Positions 1-10,740 are shown, numbered from the stretch's first letter. The stretch is DNA of 64,000 nt from CAVQFD01 sp963724695 (GCA_963724695.1 CAVRVW010000003.1:682001-746000); one strand, 5' to 3'. The notes: generated by a model not told the origin, from the letters alone. Numbers and translations: made by a program.

Positions 1-33
1 CCGATCTAAAGTCTTCTGGTTTCTGGAGGCTCG

Positions 34-3000
34 ATGATCGGATTGGCACGCGTGTGCCTTGCGGGGCTGCTTGCAGTGGCGCCGTCGGCGGCACAAATCG
101 GCGGGGGAGCCCTGACGGGCGACATCCTGGACCAGACGTCGGCCCAGTTGCCTGGTGTGACGGTCACTGTGACCTCGGTCAGCACCAACCTGTCGCGCAT
201 GTCCGTGACAGGACCGGACGGCCGCTACGTCGTGCCCGGGCTGCCGTCAGGCCTCTATCGCGTGCGCGTGGAGCTGAGCGGCTTCCGGCCGTTGACCCGA
301 GAGGGCATCCGGCTGGCCACAGGAGAAACCGTCAGGCTCGACCTTCGGCTCGAGGCCGGTCTTGCGGAGTCAGTCACTGTCACCGCGGATGCCTCGGCTC
401 TTCGGAGCGAGACCTCGTCGCTCGGCCAGGTAATCGAGAACCGCAAGGTCGTCGATCTGCCGCTCAACGGCCGCAGCTTTATCACGCTGGCCGGCCTCGC
501 ACCGGACGTGGCGCTGCCGCCAGGATCCTTGCTGCCGCGGATCAACGGCGGCCGGCCGAGAACGAACGAATACCTGTTCGACGGGATCTCGGTCCTGCAG
601 CCCGAGCCCGGCCAGGTCGCGTTCTTTCCGAACGTGGACGCGATTCAGGAGTTCAAGATCGAAACCAACAGCCCGCCCGCAGAGTTCGGCCGCTTCAACG
701 GCGGCGTCGTGAACCTCACGACGAAAGCCGGCAACAACACGCTGCGCGGCAGCCTGTTCGAGTTCTTCCGCAACCAGTCGCTCAACGCCAGGAACTTCTT
801 CGCCTCGACCAACCCGGTCAAACCCGCGTACCGCCGCAACCAGTTCGGCGGCGTCGTCGGGGGGCCCATCAGAAAAGACCGGACATTTTTCTTTGCCGAC
901 TATCAGGGCCAGCGCCAGACGATCGGCCGAACGGTCATCTCGACGGTTCCAACCATTCTTCAGCGGCAGGGCGTGTTCACCGAAGCGATCGCCGGCCGGG
1001 TGCCGGCCATCTACGATCCGGCCACGGGAGCCGGCCCCACGCGGACGCCGTTTCCCGGCAACACGATTCCACTCGAACGCATGGACCCCGTCGCGCGGTC
1101 GCTTCTCGACCGCTATCCGCAGCCGACGAGCGCCGGCACGGCCAACAACTACCGGCGGGTCGCGGACGAGGCCGTGGACCAGGATCTGGTCAGCGTGCGC
1201 ATCGACCATCGCGTGACGAACCGCGACCAGATCTTCGGGCGGCTCACGCGCCTCGGGGAAGCGTTCGTTCCCGTGACCCCTCTGCCGGATGGTGACGGTG
1301 TGACCACGGGCACCCTCGGCCCGCAGAACACGACATCCTGGTCGTTTGCCTCGAGCTACCAGCGCGCCATCTCGAGCAACATCTTCAACGAGCTGCGCAT
1401 CGGCGACACCAGGCGGTCCGTTTCACGATCCGCCGCGCAGCTGAGCGGGTCGGCCTCTTCGATTCTCGGCATTCCAGGCATTCCGTCCTACGCGCAGTTT
1501 CCCAATACGGTGCCGACCTTCACAATCGCCGGCTATCAACAGCTCGGGTCGCCGGCCAACACCGCGACTGACTTCAGCACCAGCGTCACGCAGGTCGCTG
1601 ACTCGCTCACCTGGCTGAAGGGCCGGCACAACCTGAAGATGGGGGCGGACCTCCGGTGGGAGCGCCTCAACGTCGTGCAGCCGCCGTCGCCGACCGGCGC
1701 GTTCAACTTCACGGCCCTCTTCACGAACCTTCCTGGCACCGCGAACACCGGCACGCCGTTCGCCAGCTTTCTGCTCGGCCAAGTCGAGCGGTTTTCGATC
1801 GACCTGCAGCAGGAAGAGATTCGCAACCGCGCGAGCTTCCAGGAGTACTTCGTGCAGGACGACTGGCGCGTGTCTGACCGGGTCACGATCAACGCCGGCC
1901 TTCGCTACACCCTGAACTTTCCCTCGACCGAGGAGAGCGATCAGGTCGGCATCTTCAACCTCCAGACGCAGCAGCTCGAGTACGCGGGGAAGAACGGGCA
2001 GCCTCGCGCAGCCCGCCAGCTACACAAAAACAACTTCGGCCCACGGCTCGGCATCGTCGGCCGGGTGACCGAGCGTACGGTGGCTCGCGTCGGCTACGGC
2101 ATGATCTGGATCGAGATGGCGGGCATCACGACGCCGTTCACGACGCCGTCGTTTCCGTTTCTTCAGACCGTGTCCCAGCGCACGCTCGACAGCCTCAATC
2201 CGGCCTTCGTGCTGGCCACTGGCCCTCGGGTCGTGCCTGTGCCGTCCACGCCGGACGCGGGGTTGGGACAGGGGGTGTTCTCGGTCGATCGGGACCTCGG
2301 CTCGGGCTACGTGCAGCAGTGGAACGCGTCGGTGCAGCGCGAGCTCACCTCGAACCTGTCGGTTGAAGTGGCTTACGTCGGCTCGAAGATCACACACGTC
2401 GGCATCCCGGACACCAACCTGAACCAGCTCACGGTCGAGCAGCTGGCGCAAGGGTCACCGCTGCTGGTCAGCGTAGAAAATCCGTATTTCGGCCAGGTCC
2501 CGCGGTCGTCGTCCATCGGCGATCCCACGATCCCCGTGAATCAGCTGATGCGGCCGTACCCGAAGTACACGACGGTGAGTCTGTACCGGAACAATGTCGG
2601 GACGACCTTTTATCAGGGCGCGTACGTGAAGCTCGAACAGCGATTCTCAGGAGGGCTGTCCTATCTCGTGAGCTACACGCGATCGAAGCTCGTGGACGAC
2701 GCCTCGTCAGTGTTCGACGCGTCGATCCTCACGGGGCCGGTCGCAAACTACCCGGTTGCTGACACCTTCAATCGCAGCCTGGAGCGCGATTACTCGACGG
2801 GGGATATCCCGCACATCTTCGTGTCGTCAGCGGTCTGGGACCTGCCCTTCGGGCGGACCCGGCAGCATCCGACGAGCGGGTGGGTCGGCGCCCTCATCAA
2901 CGATTGGACGGTCGCGGGCGCCCTCGCCTTGCAGTCGGGGATCCCGATCGCCGTCGCTCAGGCCACAAACAGCAACAGCTTCGCGGGCTTTGGCACCCAG

Positions 3001-3342
3001 CGTCCCAACCTCACGGGCGATCCCGAGCTTCCCGACGATGAACGCACCGTGAGCCGGTGGTTCAACACAGGGGCATTCACGTTGGCGCCGCAGTTCACCC
3101 TCGGGTCGAGCTCGCGCAACCCCATTCGCGGCCCTGGGTACAGGAACCTCGACGTGGCGTTTATCCGCCGCGTGAATCTGCAGAGGGGCAATGCGCTCGA
3201 GGCTCGCGTCGAGGTGTTCAACCTGACCAACGCGCCGCCGCTTGGCGCGCCCAACGGCACGTTCGGGTCGGCGGCCTTCGGCAGCATCACGACCGCGGGC
3301 GATCCCCGGGTGGTCCAGCTTGCGCTGAAATTCCTGTTCTAG
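34..3342 (+). CDS. Oar-like TonB-dependent receptor with carboxypeptidase-regulatory-like domain
   Basis: An outer-membrane beta-barrel receptor/transporter of the large Oar-like class typical of Acidobacteriota. The 1102-residue protein starts with a Sec signal peptide (about residues 1-20, ending APSAAQ). A carboxypeptidase-regulatory-like beta-sandwich follows (about 24-108), then a plug-like region with the hallmark LPLNGRSF (about 145), then a long barrel rich in aromatic strands that ends in the outer-membrane signature LKFLF. The ATG is preceded by GGAGG eight bases upstream. No SusD-like partner or TonB/ExbBD gene is adjacent, so the substrate cannot be inferred; in this phylum such receptors are usually linked to polymer or peptide uptake. 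The frame is intact over 3.3 kb, unlike many neighbours. Confidence 0.9.
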   Translation: MIGLARVCLAGLLAVAPSAAQIGGGALTGDILDQTSAQLPGVTVTVTSVSTNLSRMSVTGPDGRYVVPGLPSGLYRVRVELSGFRPLTREGIRLATGETVRLDLRLEAGLAESVTVTADASALRSETSSLGQVIENRKVVDLPLNGRSFITLAGLAPDVALPPGSLLPRINGGRPRTNEYLFDGISVLQPEPGQVAFFPNVDAIQEFKIETNSPPAEFGRFNGGVVNLTTKAGNNTLRGSLFEFFRNQSLNARNFFASTNPVKPAYRRNQFGGVVGGPIRKDRTFFFADYQGQRQTIGRTVISTVPTILQRQGVFTEAIAGRVPAIYDPATGAGPTRTPFPGNTIPLERMDPVARSLLDRYPQPTSAGTANNYRRVADEAVDQDLVSVRIDHRVTNRDQIFGRLTRLGEAFVPVTPLPDGDGVTTGTLGPQNTTSWSFASSYQRAISSNIFNELRIGDTRRSVSRSAAQLSGSASSILGIPGIPSYAQFPNTVPTFTIAGYQQLGSPANTATDFSTSVTQVADSLTWLKGRHNLKMGADLRWERLNVVQPPSPTGAFNFTALFTNLPGTANTGTPFASFLLGQVERFSIDLQQEEIRNRASFQEYFVQDDWRVSDRVTINAGLRYTLNFPSTEESDQVGIFNLQTQQLEYAGKNGQPRAARQLHKNNFGPRLGIVGRVTERTVARVGYGMIWIEMAGITTPFTTPSFPFLQTVSQRTLDSLNPAFVLATGPRVVPVPSTPDAGLGQGVFSVDRDLGSGYVQQWNASVQRELTSNLSVEVAYVGSKITHVGIPDTNLNQLTVEQLAQGSPLLVSVENPYFGQVPRSSSIGDPTIPVNQLMRPYPKYTTVSLYRNNVGTTFYQGAYVKLEQRFSGGLSYLVSYTRSKLVDDASSVFDASILTGPVANYPVADTFNRSLERDYSTGDIPHIFVSSAVWDLPFGRTRQHPTSGWVGALINDWTVAGALALQSGIPIAVAQATNSNSFAGFGTQRPNLTGDPELPDDERTVSRWFNTGAFTLAPQFTLGSSSRNPIRGPGYRNLDVAFIRRVNLQRGNALEARVEVFNLTNAPPLGAPNGTFGSAAFGSITTAGDPRVVQLALKFLF

Positions 3343-3359
3343 GAATCTCCGCGCGCGGC

Positions 3360-4942
3360 CTAGAACGCGTTGACGACCTGGCCTCCGGCACGCGCCATCT
3401 CGCGCGCGAGCCGCTGATGGTGATAGTGCATGGCGCAGCGGATGAGGTAGCCGAGGACGAACCCGGGATCGCGCCGCGCCAGCGTCTGCTCGCGGACCTC
3501 ACGACGGTAGCGCGCTCGCAGGTCCGGGTCCTCCACTCGGCGCATCAGCCGGACGAACAGGCGCTGCCGCGCGGACCAGATTCCTGGCCTGTGCTTTCGC
3601 ACGGGCGAGCGGGTGGCGTTTCCAGTAGCGGGCGCGCGCTGGAGCAAACGGCGCCGCCGTGCTCCCGAGGCCGGCCGCCAGCCGCTCGAAGTACGCGTCG
3701 GGGCTGTAGATGTTCTCCATCAGCCGAACGAATCCATCGCGCAGGGCCGCCCGGGTGAGCCTGGCCGGGATCACATTGGTCCCGAAGGCGGAATCATCGT
3801 CGGGGTCGAGGCGGCCATCCGCTTCCAGCCTGTCGAAGAGGGGGGTCTTGGGGATGGCGAACAGCATGCCGATCATGGCCTGCGCGATGCGGGCCTCGCG
3901 CAGGAACTCCTCCTGAGCCGCGAAGATGGTCTCGTCGTCGTGGTCAAAGCCCACGATCATGCCTGACCAGACCTCGAGGCCCGCTTCCTGAATGGTCCGA
4001 ACGCGGTCCACCACCGTGCGGCCCGCCTTCAGGTTCTGGTATTTCAGCGTTTCGACCAGCGACGCTTCGTTGGGGCTCTCGATGCCGACAAAGACGCTCA
4101 GGATGTTGGCGTCGAGCATGAGCCGCATCAGACGCTCGTCTTCGGCGAGATCGAGAGATGCCTCTGTGACGAAGATGAACGGAAAGCCATGGGCCTCCTG
4201 CCAGGCCGCCAACGCCTCGAGGAGGGGAGCGACGGCCTTCTTGTTGCCAATCAGGTTGTCGTCCACGATGAAGACAATCTCCATGCCGCGGGCGTGGAGA
4301 TGCGTCGAGCTCGCTGGCGATCTGCGCGGCGGTCTTCAGTCGCGGCCGGCGGCCGAACGTGACGATGATGTCGCAGAACTCGCACTGGAAGGGGCACCCC
4401 CGGGAGAACTGGATGCTGCCGAAGAGGTAGTGCTGCATCTCCAGAAGGTCGTATCTGGGGGCCGGCACCTTGGTCATGTCGGTGCGGTTCGCCTGCTCGT
4501 AGCGCGGACACGTCGCGCCCTGCCGCCAGTCGTCGAGAAACTGCGGCCAGGTCTCTTCCGCCTCGCCGACGAAGATGACCGGCGCGAGGTCTCCAAAATA
4601 GCGCTCGTGCACGCTCACCCACGGCCCACCCACCACGACAAACGCGTCGCGCCGCCTCAGCTCCGAGAGGATCGCGCGCATCCTGGCGCGCTGCACGCTC
4701 ATGCCGGTCAGGCCCACGATGTCGGCGCGTGCGATGCGGTCGAAATCGAGAGGGTGAACGTTCTCGTCGAGAATGGTGACGTGGTGTTCTGGAGGCGTTA
4801 GGGCCGCCAGGAGCGGCAGGCTCGCCACCGCCATGGCCGTCCGCTTGCCGAAGAGCGGGAGCGCGTGTTCGAGCCCCCAGTACGACGGCTCGAACCGTGG
4901 ATTGATGAGAACGATGTCAGCGGCGTGGTTCACCGTGGCCAT
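3360..4942 (-). CDS. B12-binding radical SAM protein (frameshifted)
   Basis: A radical SAM enzyme of about 525 residues with an N-terminal cobalamin-binding-type Rossmann domain (about 8-140; VGLTGMS, VVVGGPW) and then the radical SAM core. The cluster motif is RGCPFQCEFCD, with Cys183, Cys187 and Cys190 binding the 4Fe-4S cluster. The VDDNLIGNKK segment and the C-terminal layout match the class II methylthiotransferase-like/DUF4070 group of unknown substrate. Two single-base shifts break the frame. One is near 4295, where removing one A restores ELDALHARGMEIVF; the other is near 3580. The start overlaps the end of the upstream cupin gene by 13 bases, so the pair is probably co-transcribed. 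The reaction (methylation or rearrangement) is unknown. Confidence 0.85.
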
Positions 4943-5376
4943 GGAGCGCCGAGCGAGGCAAGTTCGAGAGCCAGTGCCCCGATCAGGTCACGGTCTGCGG
5001 CGCCCGCCCGAGGCTTGATGAAGATCTCGAACACGGCGGCCGGGGTGGCTCCGACGTTCTTGAAGCCGTGAGGCGTGCCTCGCACCATGAAATACGCTTG
5101 ACCCGACTGCGCGGTGACTGCGGGGCTGCTGTTCATCGAGAGCTCCAGGGTCCCCTCGATGGGTATCCAGAGGTGAAAGTCGACATCATCGTGCGTGTGC
5201 GTGCGGCGTGTCGCTCCCGGCTGAATCTCGACGCGGGATACGCGAACCTCGGCGCGGTCGATCAACCGCGTCGGCCTGACGCCAGGATCTGCCTCGGGGC
5301 CTGGTGTCTGCGCCGAAGCCGCCCGGCACACAAGCACGGCCAGCACCACACCCGCCGCTGCCAAGGATTGCCTCAT
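4930..5376 (-). CDS. Secreted cupin-domain protein
   Basis: A 148-residue protein with a clear Sec signal peptide (MRQSLAAAGVVLAVLVCRAASAQ) and a single cupin barrel. Cupin motif 1 is visible as HTHDDVDFHLWIPIEGTLEL, with His residues placed to bind a metal. Motif 2 is the FMVRGTPHGFKN stretch. Because of the signal peptide it acts in the periplasm or outside the cell. The stop codon overlaps the start of the radical SAM gene downstream by 13 bases, indicating an operon. Cupins of this size are used as small metalloenzymes or sugar/metabolite sensors, and nothing here decides between these. Confidence 0.8.
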   Translation of the reverse strand: MRQSLAAAGVVLAVLVCRAASAQTPGPEADPGVRPTRLIDRAEVRVSRVEIQPGATRRTHTHDDVDFHLWIPIEGTLELSMNSSPAVTAQSGQAYFMVRGTPHGFKNVGATPAAVFEIFIKPRAGAADRDLIGALALELASLGAPWPR

Positions 5377-5460
5377 CGTGACGCCTCCTCCATGCGGTTC
5401 CGCAGTTCCTTCTTACGCCTTTCTGTGGATCTTTGGAACCCATAACCTGAACCCTTGTCG

Positions 5461-6315
5461 TCACCTCCGTTGTCTCGGGCCGAGATCGGCCAGGTGATAC
5501 TCACCGGGCGCCGCCGTCGTGGCAAAGCCTTCGGCCACCAGCGCACGGTTGCCCAGCCCCGCATCGGGGCGGGACAAGCCGGTCACGCGGGCCAGCTCGC
5601 CAGGGAGCGTCATTCCCGCACCCACCAGAAACGCGCGCGCGATCTCCCGGAGGGCCACCGCGCGGCTCACGCGCCGGCGTAGTCCCTCTGGAAACCGGCC
5701 GACGCCGAGCGTCCAGATGTAGGTGAACTTCGGCTGGTAGAAGACCTCGCTCGGCACCACGATCATCGCCGCTTGAAGTTCGTCGAGAGCCGCGGTGAAC
5801 GTCTTGCGATCCTTCACACCGCTGTCTTCGCGCAGGTCTCCCGTCGCCATCTCCCATTCCCTGCGCAGGACGCGCAGGATCGCCTGTGCGGGACGGCTCA
5901 GGCGCCGGGCCTCGTCGGCCTTGCGTACGCCCCAGATCGCGTGAAAGTGGGGAATCATCCGAGGCGCGAGGAACATGGTCTTTCCACGCGCGAGCTTCGC
6001 GTAGTACACCTTCCCGCGGGCGATGATCTCGTCCTTGAGCACCCAGGTCAGCGACGCTTCGGGATCCTTCTGAACGTTGCGGGGCATGACGGCGTCGCGG
6101 CGGCCGCAGACCGCGACGTAGAGCGACGGCCCCGGCCGGCGCGAGTCGGTCAGGCACGCGACGAAGCCGGCCTGCTCGATGAAGCGCTCCGCCTCGAAGG
6201 CGGTCGCGATCTGGCGCGCGCCTTCGCGGCACCACTGCTCGTCACGGTAGTCTTCGATGTCGGGGGGAATGGTCGGCCTGGGTCTCACGCGCGTCCCTGA
6301 GCCATTGTGCGGCAT
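5461..6315 (-). CDS. AlkZ-related winged-helix protein
   Basis: A soluble protein of about 284 residues resembling AlkZ-related proteins, which are distant relatives of the YcaQ/AlkZ DNA glycosylases built from tandem winged helices. Visible traits are the N-terminal RPRPTIPPDIEDYRDEQW, a basic central region (KDEIIARGKVYYAKLARGKT) and a helical C-terminus ending in GEYHLADL. AlkZ proteins unhook DNA crosslinks; whether this relative is active cannot be judged, and the catalytic QxQ-type motif of true AlkZ is not obvious. I chose the ATG at 6315; an in-frame TTG at 6333 is an alternative. Identification rests on overall resemblance only. Confidence 0.55.
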   Translation of the reverse strand: MPHNGSGTRVRPRPTIPPDIEDYRDEQWCREGARQIATAFEAERFIEQAGFVACLTDSRRPGPSLYVAVCGRRDAVMPRNVQKDPEASLTWVLKDEIIARGKVYYAKLARGKTMFLAPRMIPHFHAIWGVRKADEARRLSRPAQAILRVLRREWEMATGDLREDSGVKDRKTFTAALDELQAAMIVVPSEVFYQPKFTYIWTLGVGRFPEGLRRRVSRAVALREIARAFLVGAGMTLPGELARVTGLSRPDAGLGNRALVAEGFATTAAPGEYHLADLGPRQRR

Positions 6316-6345
6316 CGCGATACCGCGGCTCAATCACGCCGCGCA

Positions 6346-7612
6346 TCAGGGCGTACGGTCGCGACCCCGGTCCGCGATGAGCGCACGCCAGAGCACCGCA
6401 TGGACGTAGCGGATCTCCTCGTCCTCCAGGCCCTCGCCGAAGCGCGTCAGACCGAGCCGGCGGGACTTGACGGTGATGCCCCGCCCCTTGACGAACCGCT
6501 TGAGCGCGTTCAGGACCCGCTGGGTACGAGGGCCTACAGAGGGAGATCCACCGTGCCGCTTGCCGAAGGCGATCACCTGATCGTCCACGGCGCGGTCAGC
6601 GGACTCGACCAGCGACTGCTTCGTGCTGTAGTCCAGATCCAGGATCTCGGCGGCCGGGATGTTCGCGATGGTGCGCGTCTTCCAGGCGCCCTTTTCCCGG
6701 ACCGCGATGCCCTCGTCGGTCACGGTCACGCCTGTATGCCCCCAACGCGACCGCAGAAAGCCTCCGAGCGCCATGCTGGCGGGAATGACGCCAAAGCCGA
6801 CGACCAGGAACGCGAGGAAGACCCAGCCAACCGGCTCAGGGGTCCGTGTTTGCCGGAAGAACTGCAGGAACGAGCTGAAGAAGAGAATGGGGACGGCGGC
6901 CGGCGCCAGAAGTAAGACGGCGGCGACCGGGTGCGTACGAGGCCTGGGGATCACGATGCGGACCGAGCCGCCCTCCTCGTGAACTTCACTGCGCGCTGTC
7001 GGTGGCCGCTCGACACGCGGTGCCGGCCGGTGCTGGTTCAGGAGCCGGTCCCGCAGCGGTCGTCCGGCCTCGTCTCCGGCCAGCCGCACCGGATGATCGG
7101 TCGAGGCATCGATCAGGTCGAGCTGAAGGTGGGAGGCGATCGCTGACGCCGATGTCAGCCCGTCGGCATACTGCGAAAAGCTGCACAACCGCAGCCCCGG
7201 ACCCGCACCCGCTCGCAGGGTGACGGGAAACTGGTCCGAGGTGTCGGAGTCTCCCTCGACAAATCCCAGTTCAACCGAGGAGTAGGAGCCGAGAGGCGTC
7301 GTCAGCGTGCGCATCGGCCAGAGCAGGCCCCACTCTTTGATCAGCTGACGATCGGTCGAATCGATGGTGGTCCAGCTTCGTCCGAAACACCAGGCCGCCG
7401 CCGACCAGCGTGAAGACGATGCCCATCACGCCCAAGAGGAGCCAGGTCCAGCGGGTGACCTCGCCGTCGTTGCTCATCGGCACGATGCCGAGGCCGGCCA
7501 GCATCATGAAGATACCGGCGCCGAAGAAGGGAAGTCCGAACACCGAGAGGCATCCGCCGCCTTCACGGATCTGCAGGCGGCCCGGCGCGACGAGCCGCAC
7601 GGACGGGGTCAT
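6346..7612 (-). CDS. Membrane protein of unknown function (one frameshift)
   Basis: An unrecognised membrane protein of about 420 residues. Two N-terminal helices (LSVFGLPFFGAGIFMMLAGLGI and WTWLLLGVMGIVFTLVGGGLVF) are followed by a soluble domain, two more helices (around AAVLLLAPAAVPILFF and WVFLAFLVVGFGVI), and a C-terminal PH-like segment (TGVTVTDEGIAVREKG). The layout resembles DUF3592- or PH-domain-type inner-membrane proteins. The frame is broken near 7388: a TTT that should be TT there restores VFGRSWTTIDSTDRQLIKEW and joins the two halves. It lies 30 bases upstream of the AlkZ-like gene in the same direction. No function is proposed. Confidence 0.65.
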
Positions 7613-7694
7613 GCCTCAGGTATCGGCGCCGCCGGCGTGCGAAGACATGGCCGAACCGGTTCGAAGAGATGGCGGGGAAGGGCGTTGGCTGTCG

Positions 7695-9059
7695 CTAGTG
7701 AGGCACGTCTTCAACGAGGTCGAAGCCCAGGGCGTACCATCTTGAGACGTCTACTGACGAGCGTCTTCGAAGACATCGCCGGGTACACAACAGGTGTACC
7801 CACAAGAACCAAAGCAGCAGCGTCCGACCGTCCTCGGCGCCACCGGCCTGAACCAGGTCCATCCGCCACCCGTCGCCGTCAAGAGAAGCGGGCATGTGCA
7901 GCGTGCCGCTGAGAACAACGCCGGGCGGCGCGACGACGAGGCGGATGTTCCGATCGCCGCTCAGGAGCCCGGAGAAGGTCCCCGCAGGGAGCCGCAGTCG
8001 ATGGACCCGGCCACGTCGGCCCCTCGCTGCGAATCGAAACGCAGGTGGCAAAGGGTTCCAGTGCGCACTCTCCAATCTGTGAGAGCGCGATCCTCGAGTG
8101 TCGAGACCAGAATCGATCCGACCTCCGTGTCGGCGCGGCCAAACCGGTCAACCACGGTCAGGCGTGGCGTGTACCGTCCTTCTTCTTCGATCGGGTGAAC
8201 GGCGACCGACTCTGTGCTGACCTGACCATCGCCGAACTCGATGAAGTACGTAAGGCCGTCGCCTCGCGATCCAGATCCGTCGAAGCGTATCGGGCTGAAG
8301 CCGCGAATCGCGAATGGCGCGCCGAAGCTGAAGTAGCGATGGTTCAGCACGGCGTCGGGCGGTGGACCAGTCGGCTCGCCGTCCGCCGGTCGAAACGCGA
8401 GGCGTTGCCCGTCCGCCGGTCCGCCAATCGCACGCAGTTCGAGCGAGGTCGATGGGCCCAGAACGCTTGGGAGCACCCCTTCAAGGGCCACAAACGCGGG
8501 ATCCTCGAACGCGAATCGCAGCGTCCGCGGCGGCACGAGTTCGCCGGTGACCGGACGATCGGGTTGATTGGGCCGTCCCGCGAACCCGCGCACTGTGGCG
8601 CCAGCCTGCGACGTCACGCTCAGTCGCCGGACCATCACGTCGCGGGAGCTATGGCTGTAGGCTGCGTGCAGCCACGCGCCTGCCACGGACTGGACCGCAA
8701 GAGCTCTTGATGCTGCGGCGGTCCGACCCGCGGCGTCTGTCACCGTCACGCTCGCCGTGTAATTGCCCGGTGTACTGTAGACGTGACGGCCCGTTGGTGT
8801 GCTGACGGTCGAGCCGTCGCCGAAGTCCAGGTGGTAGGTGAGTGGTCCGCTCCCGGTCGAACCGGTCGCGTCGAGTGTCACCTCGCTGACGGCGGCAATC
8901 GCGTTCTCCGATCCGAGGCTGTCGATCGTCAGGGCGACCCGCGCAGCTGGGCTCGTCGCCAGTGCCTGGCCCGGGCGTGGCTGTCGGTTTTGTCGGCGAG
9001 GCGCCGCCACACCCGATCGCTAGAGCACTGATGACCAGCCAGATGCAGTGTTTGCTCAT
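7695..9059 (-). CDS. PKD-domain lipoprotein (frameshifted)
   Basis: A secreted lipoprotein of about 450 residues. The lipobox LAIGC puts the lipidated Cys at residue 17, followed by a Pro/Thr linker. Two PKD-type beta-sandwich domains are readable: YHLDFGDGSTVSTPTGRHVY and YFIEFGDGQVSTESVAVHPI, both with the PKD signature FGDG. Between them lies a beta-rich segment of unknown type. Two shifts interrupt the gene, near 8965 and near 7985; the last 90 residues are in another frame and the exact end is uncertain. PKD domains mediate protein or polysaccharide contacts at the cell surface. The tRNA-Lys gene lies 120 bases upstream. Confidence 0.7.
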
Positions 9060-9180
9060 TCGCGCACCGAAACTCTGGGCTGTCCTTCGACTCGCGCTGC
9101 TCGCTCAGGGCATTCGACTGGAGGACGGCCTGCCATGAGCGAGCCTGCGGCTGGCCTTCGCGAGGCGCAGGCGAGTCGAA

Positions 9181-9255
9181 TGGTGACCCGGGCGGGGATC
9201 GAACCCGCGACCCTCTGATTAAAAGTCAGATGCTCTACCACTGAGCTACCAGGTC
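9181..9255 (-). tRNA. tRNA-Lys (UUU anticodon)
   Basis: A 75-nt tRNA with the CCA end encoded at 9181-9183. The acceptor stem GACCTGG pairs with CCGGGTC with one G-U. The D-arm holds TAGCTCAGTGGTAGAG, and the anticodon arm TCTGA-CTTTTAA-TCAGA reads UUU. The T-arm GCGGG-TTCGATC-CCCGC is perfect. The discriminator base is A. Confidence 0.95.
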
Positions 9256-9300
9256 CTTCGAGGGCAGCGGTGCGACCGCGAGTCGGCAGCGCGAACATTC

Positions 9301-9306
9301 ATTATA
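9301..9306 (-). promoter_or_regulatory. -10 element upstream of tRNA-Lys
   Basis: On the minus strand this reads TATAAT, a perfect -10 hexamer in otherwise GC-rich sequence. It would start transcription near 9294, about 39 bases before the mature tRNA 5' end. The -35 region is weak, so the call rests on the -10 match and position. Confidence 0.45.
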
Positions 9307-9318
9307 CTGTTCGGCGGC

Positions 9319-9703
9319 ATGACGAAGGACGCCGCCCGCCTCGTGCTGGTCGTCGAGGACGACATCTCGGTGCGCCGGCCGCTCGTGAAGTTCCTCGAGA
9401 TGCACGGGTTCTCGGTGGTCTCGGCCGAAACCGCCGACGATGGGCTCGAGGCGCTGCGCGCGAACCACGGTTCGCCGCGGCGGTCGTCGATCTGCGGCTT
9501 CAAACGCGGGTCGGGACGCGACGTCGTGGTGTCGGTTGCCGCCGACGTGCCGGTGATCATCTTCTCGGGCGTGCCGTCGGAGTCGGCGGAGCTCGAACGC
9601 GTCCGGCCGAGGACGCGGCTCATCGAGAAGCCCTACTCGCTGGTGCTGCTGCGTCGAGGCCCTCGAGGAAATGCTCGCCGCCGGTTCAAGCCTGCCGTCC
9701 TGA
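9319..9703 (+). CDS. Single-domain response regulator (frameshifted)
   Basis: A CheY-like receiver domain of about 127 residues with no output domain. It opens LVLVVEDDISVRRPLVKFLE (acidic pair ED), and the phospho-acceptor Asp sits in AVVDLRL, which appears only after a +1 shift near 9470 that is undone near 9515. The Thr/Ser position is in VIIFSGV and the conserved Lys is in LIEKPYS. A third shift near 9650 gives the C-terminal VEALEEMLAAGSSLPS and the stop at 9703. No histidine kinase lies nearby. It probably acts as a phospho-relay or protein-binding switch, and the partner is unknown. Confidence 0.75.
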
Positions 9704-9724
9704 CCCGCCGGGCCGGCCGCCGCG

Positions 9725-10691
9725 ATGCGCACGCTCCACATCGCCAACGGCCATCAGCTCACATCACTCATCGAGCAAACGGCGATTGGCGGGGAAACGT
9801 CGGTCTGGGCCGATCCGCTGCACGATGGTCCGGTGCCTGCCGGGCTCTCGGACGCCGCGCTTCGCGCCGTGCGCGCCGCGTATCTTGCCGGCGAGTATGC
9901 GGTCGAGCCCGTGCTGGCAGGAGTTGACGGCCTGGAGCGACGCGCTCGACCGCAGGTCGGCCTTCGACGAACTGGTGCTGTGGTTCGAGCACGATCTGTT
10001 CGACCAGCTGAACCTGCTCCAGGTGCTCGACCGCATCGGGGGCTCGCCGCGTGCCCGATCGCGCCTCGTCTCGATTCGCGAGCTGCCCCGGCCGTGCGTC
10101 CTTCAAGGGGATGGGCGAGCTCTCGCCGAAGGACATCGCGGCGCTCTACCACACTCGCCAGCCGCTGCCTGCGCGCGCATTCGTGGCGGCTGCCGAGGCG
10201 TGGCGGGCATTCCGCAGCCCTGATCCTCGAGACATCGAGATCTTCCTGGCCGGCGACCCATCGGCGCTGCCGTTTCTGGCCGACGCGCTGCGAAGGCATC
10301 TGCAGGAGTTTCCGTCGTCCCACAGCGGGCTGTCCCGCTCGGAGCGCCGCCTCGTGGAGCGGCTGGATCACAGTCCACAGGAGATCCGCGTGCTGTGGCC
10401 GCGAATGTGGGAAGGCGAAACGGCGTACTACATCACCGACGGCAGCTTCTGGCAGCTCGTTCAACGACTGGCTACGGCTACGCCGGCTCTCCTGAGCGTC
10501 GAGCGGGCCCGCGAGGATGATCGAATGCCGCCAGCCGGACAGGCGGCGCTGACTCTGAAGGGACGTGCGGTCCTCGAGGGCACGGCGGATAGGATTCACC
10601 TGTGCGGCATCGACACGTGGAGGGGCGGCGTCCACCTCGCCGGGCGCGGTCCGCTCTGGCGCTGGAATCCGGACACGACGGAGAAGCTTAG
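9725..10691 (+). CDS. DUF1835-domain protein (frameshifted)
   Basis: A protein of about 320 residues similar to DUF1835/DUF3658 proteins. The N-terminal MRTLHIANGHQLTSLIEQT and VWADPLHDGPVP, the middle AFDELVLWFEHDLFDQLNLLQVLDRI and the C-terminal GGVHLAGRGPLWRWN are the recognisable family blocks. They lie in three different frames joined by shifts near 9930 and 10085. The last frame stays open into the antisense of the arginase gene, but family length and a TAG at 10689-10691 put the real end there. The biochemical role of the family is not known. It begins 21 bases after the response regulator stop. Confidence 0.65.
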
Positions 10692-10740
10692 CCCGCTAGT
10701 TCTTAGTGAGGTCCTTAGGCCGTCCTTCGGACTCGGCATC

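Noticed and set aside
34..3342. A polysaccharide utilisation locus around the TonB-dependent receptor
   Set aside because: There is no SusD-like partner and no glycoside hydrolase, sulfatase or polysaccharide lyase gene nearby.
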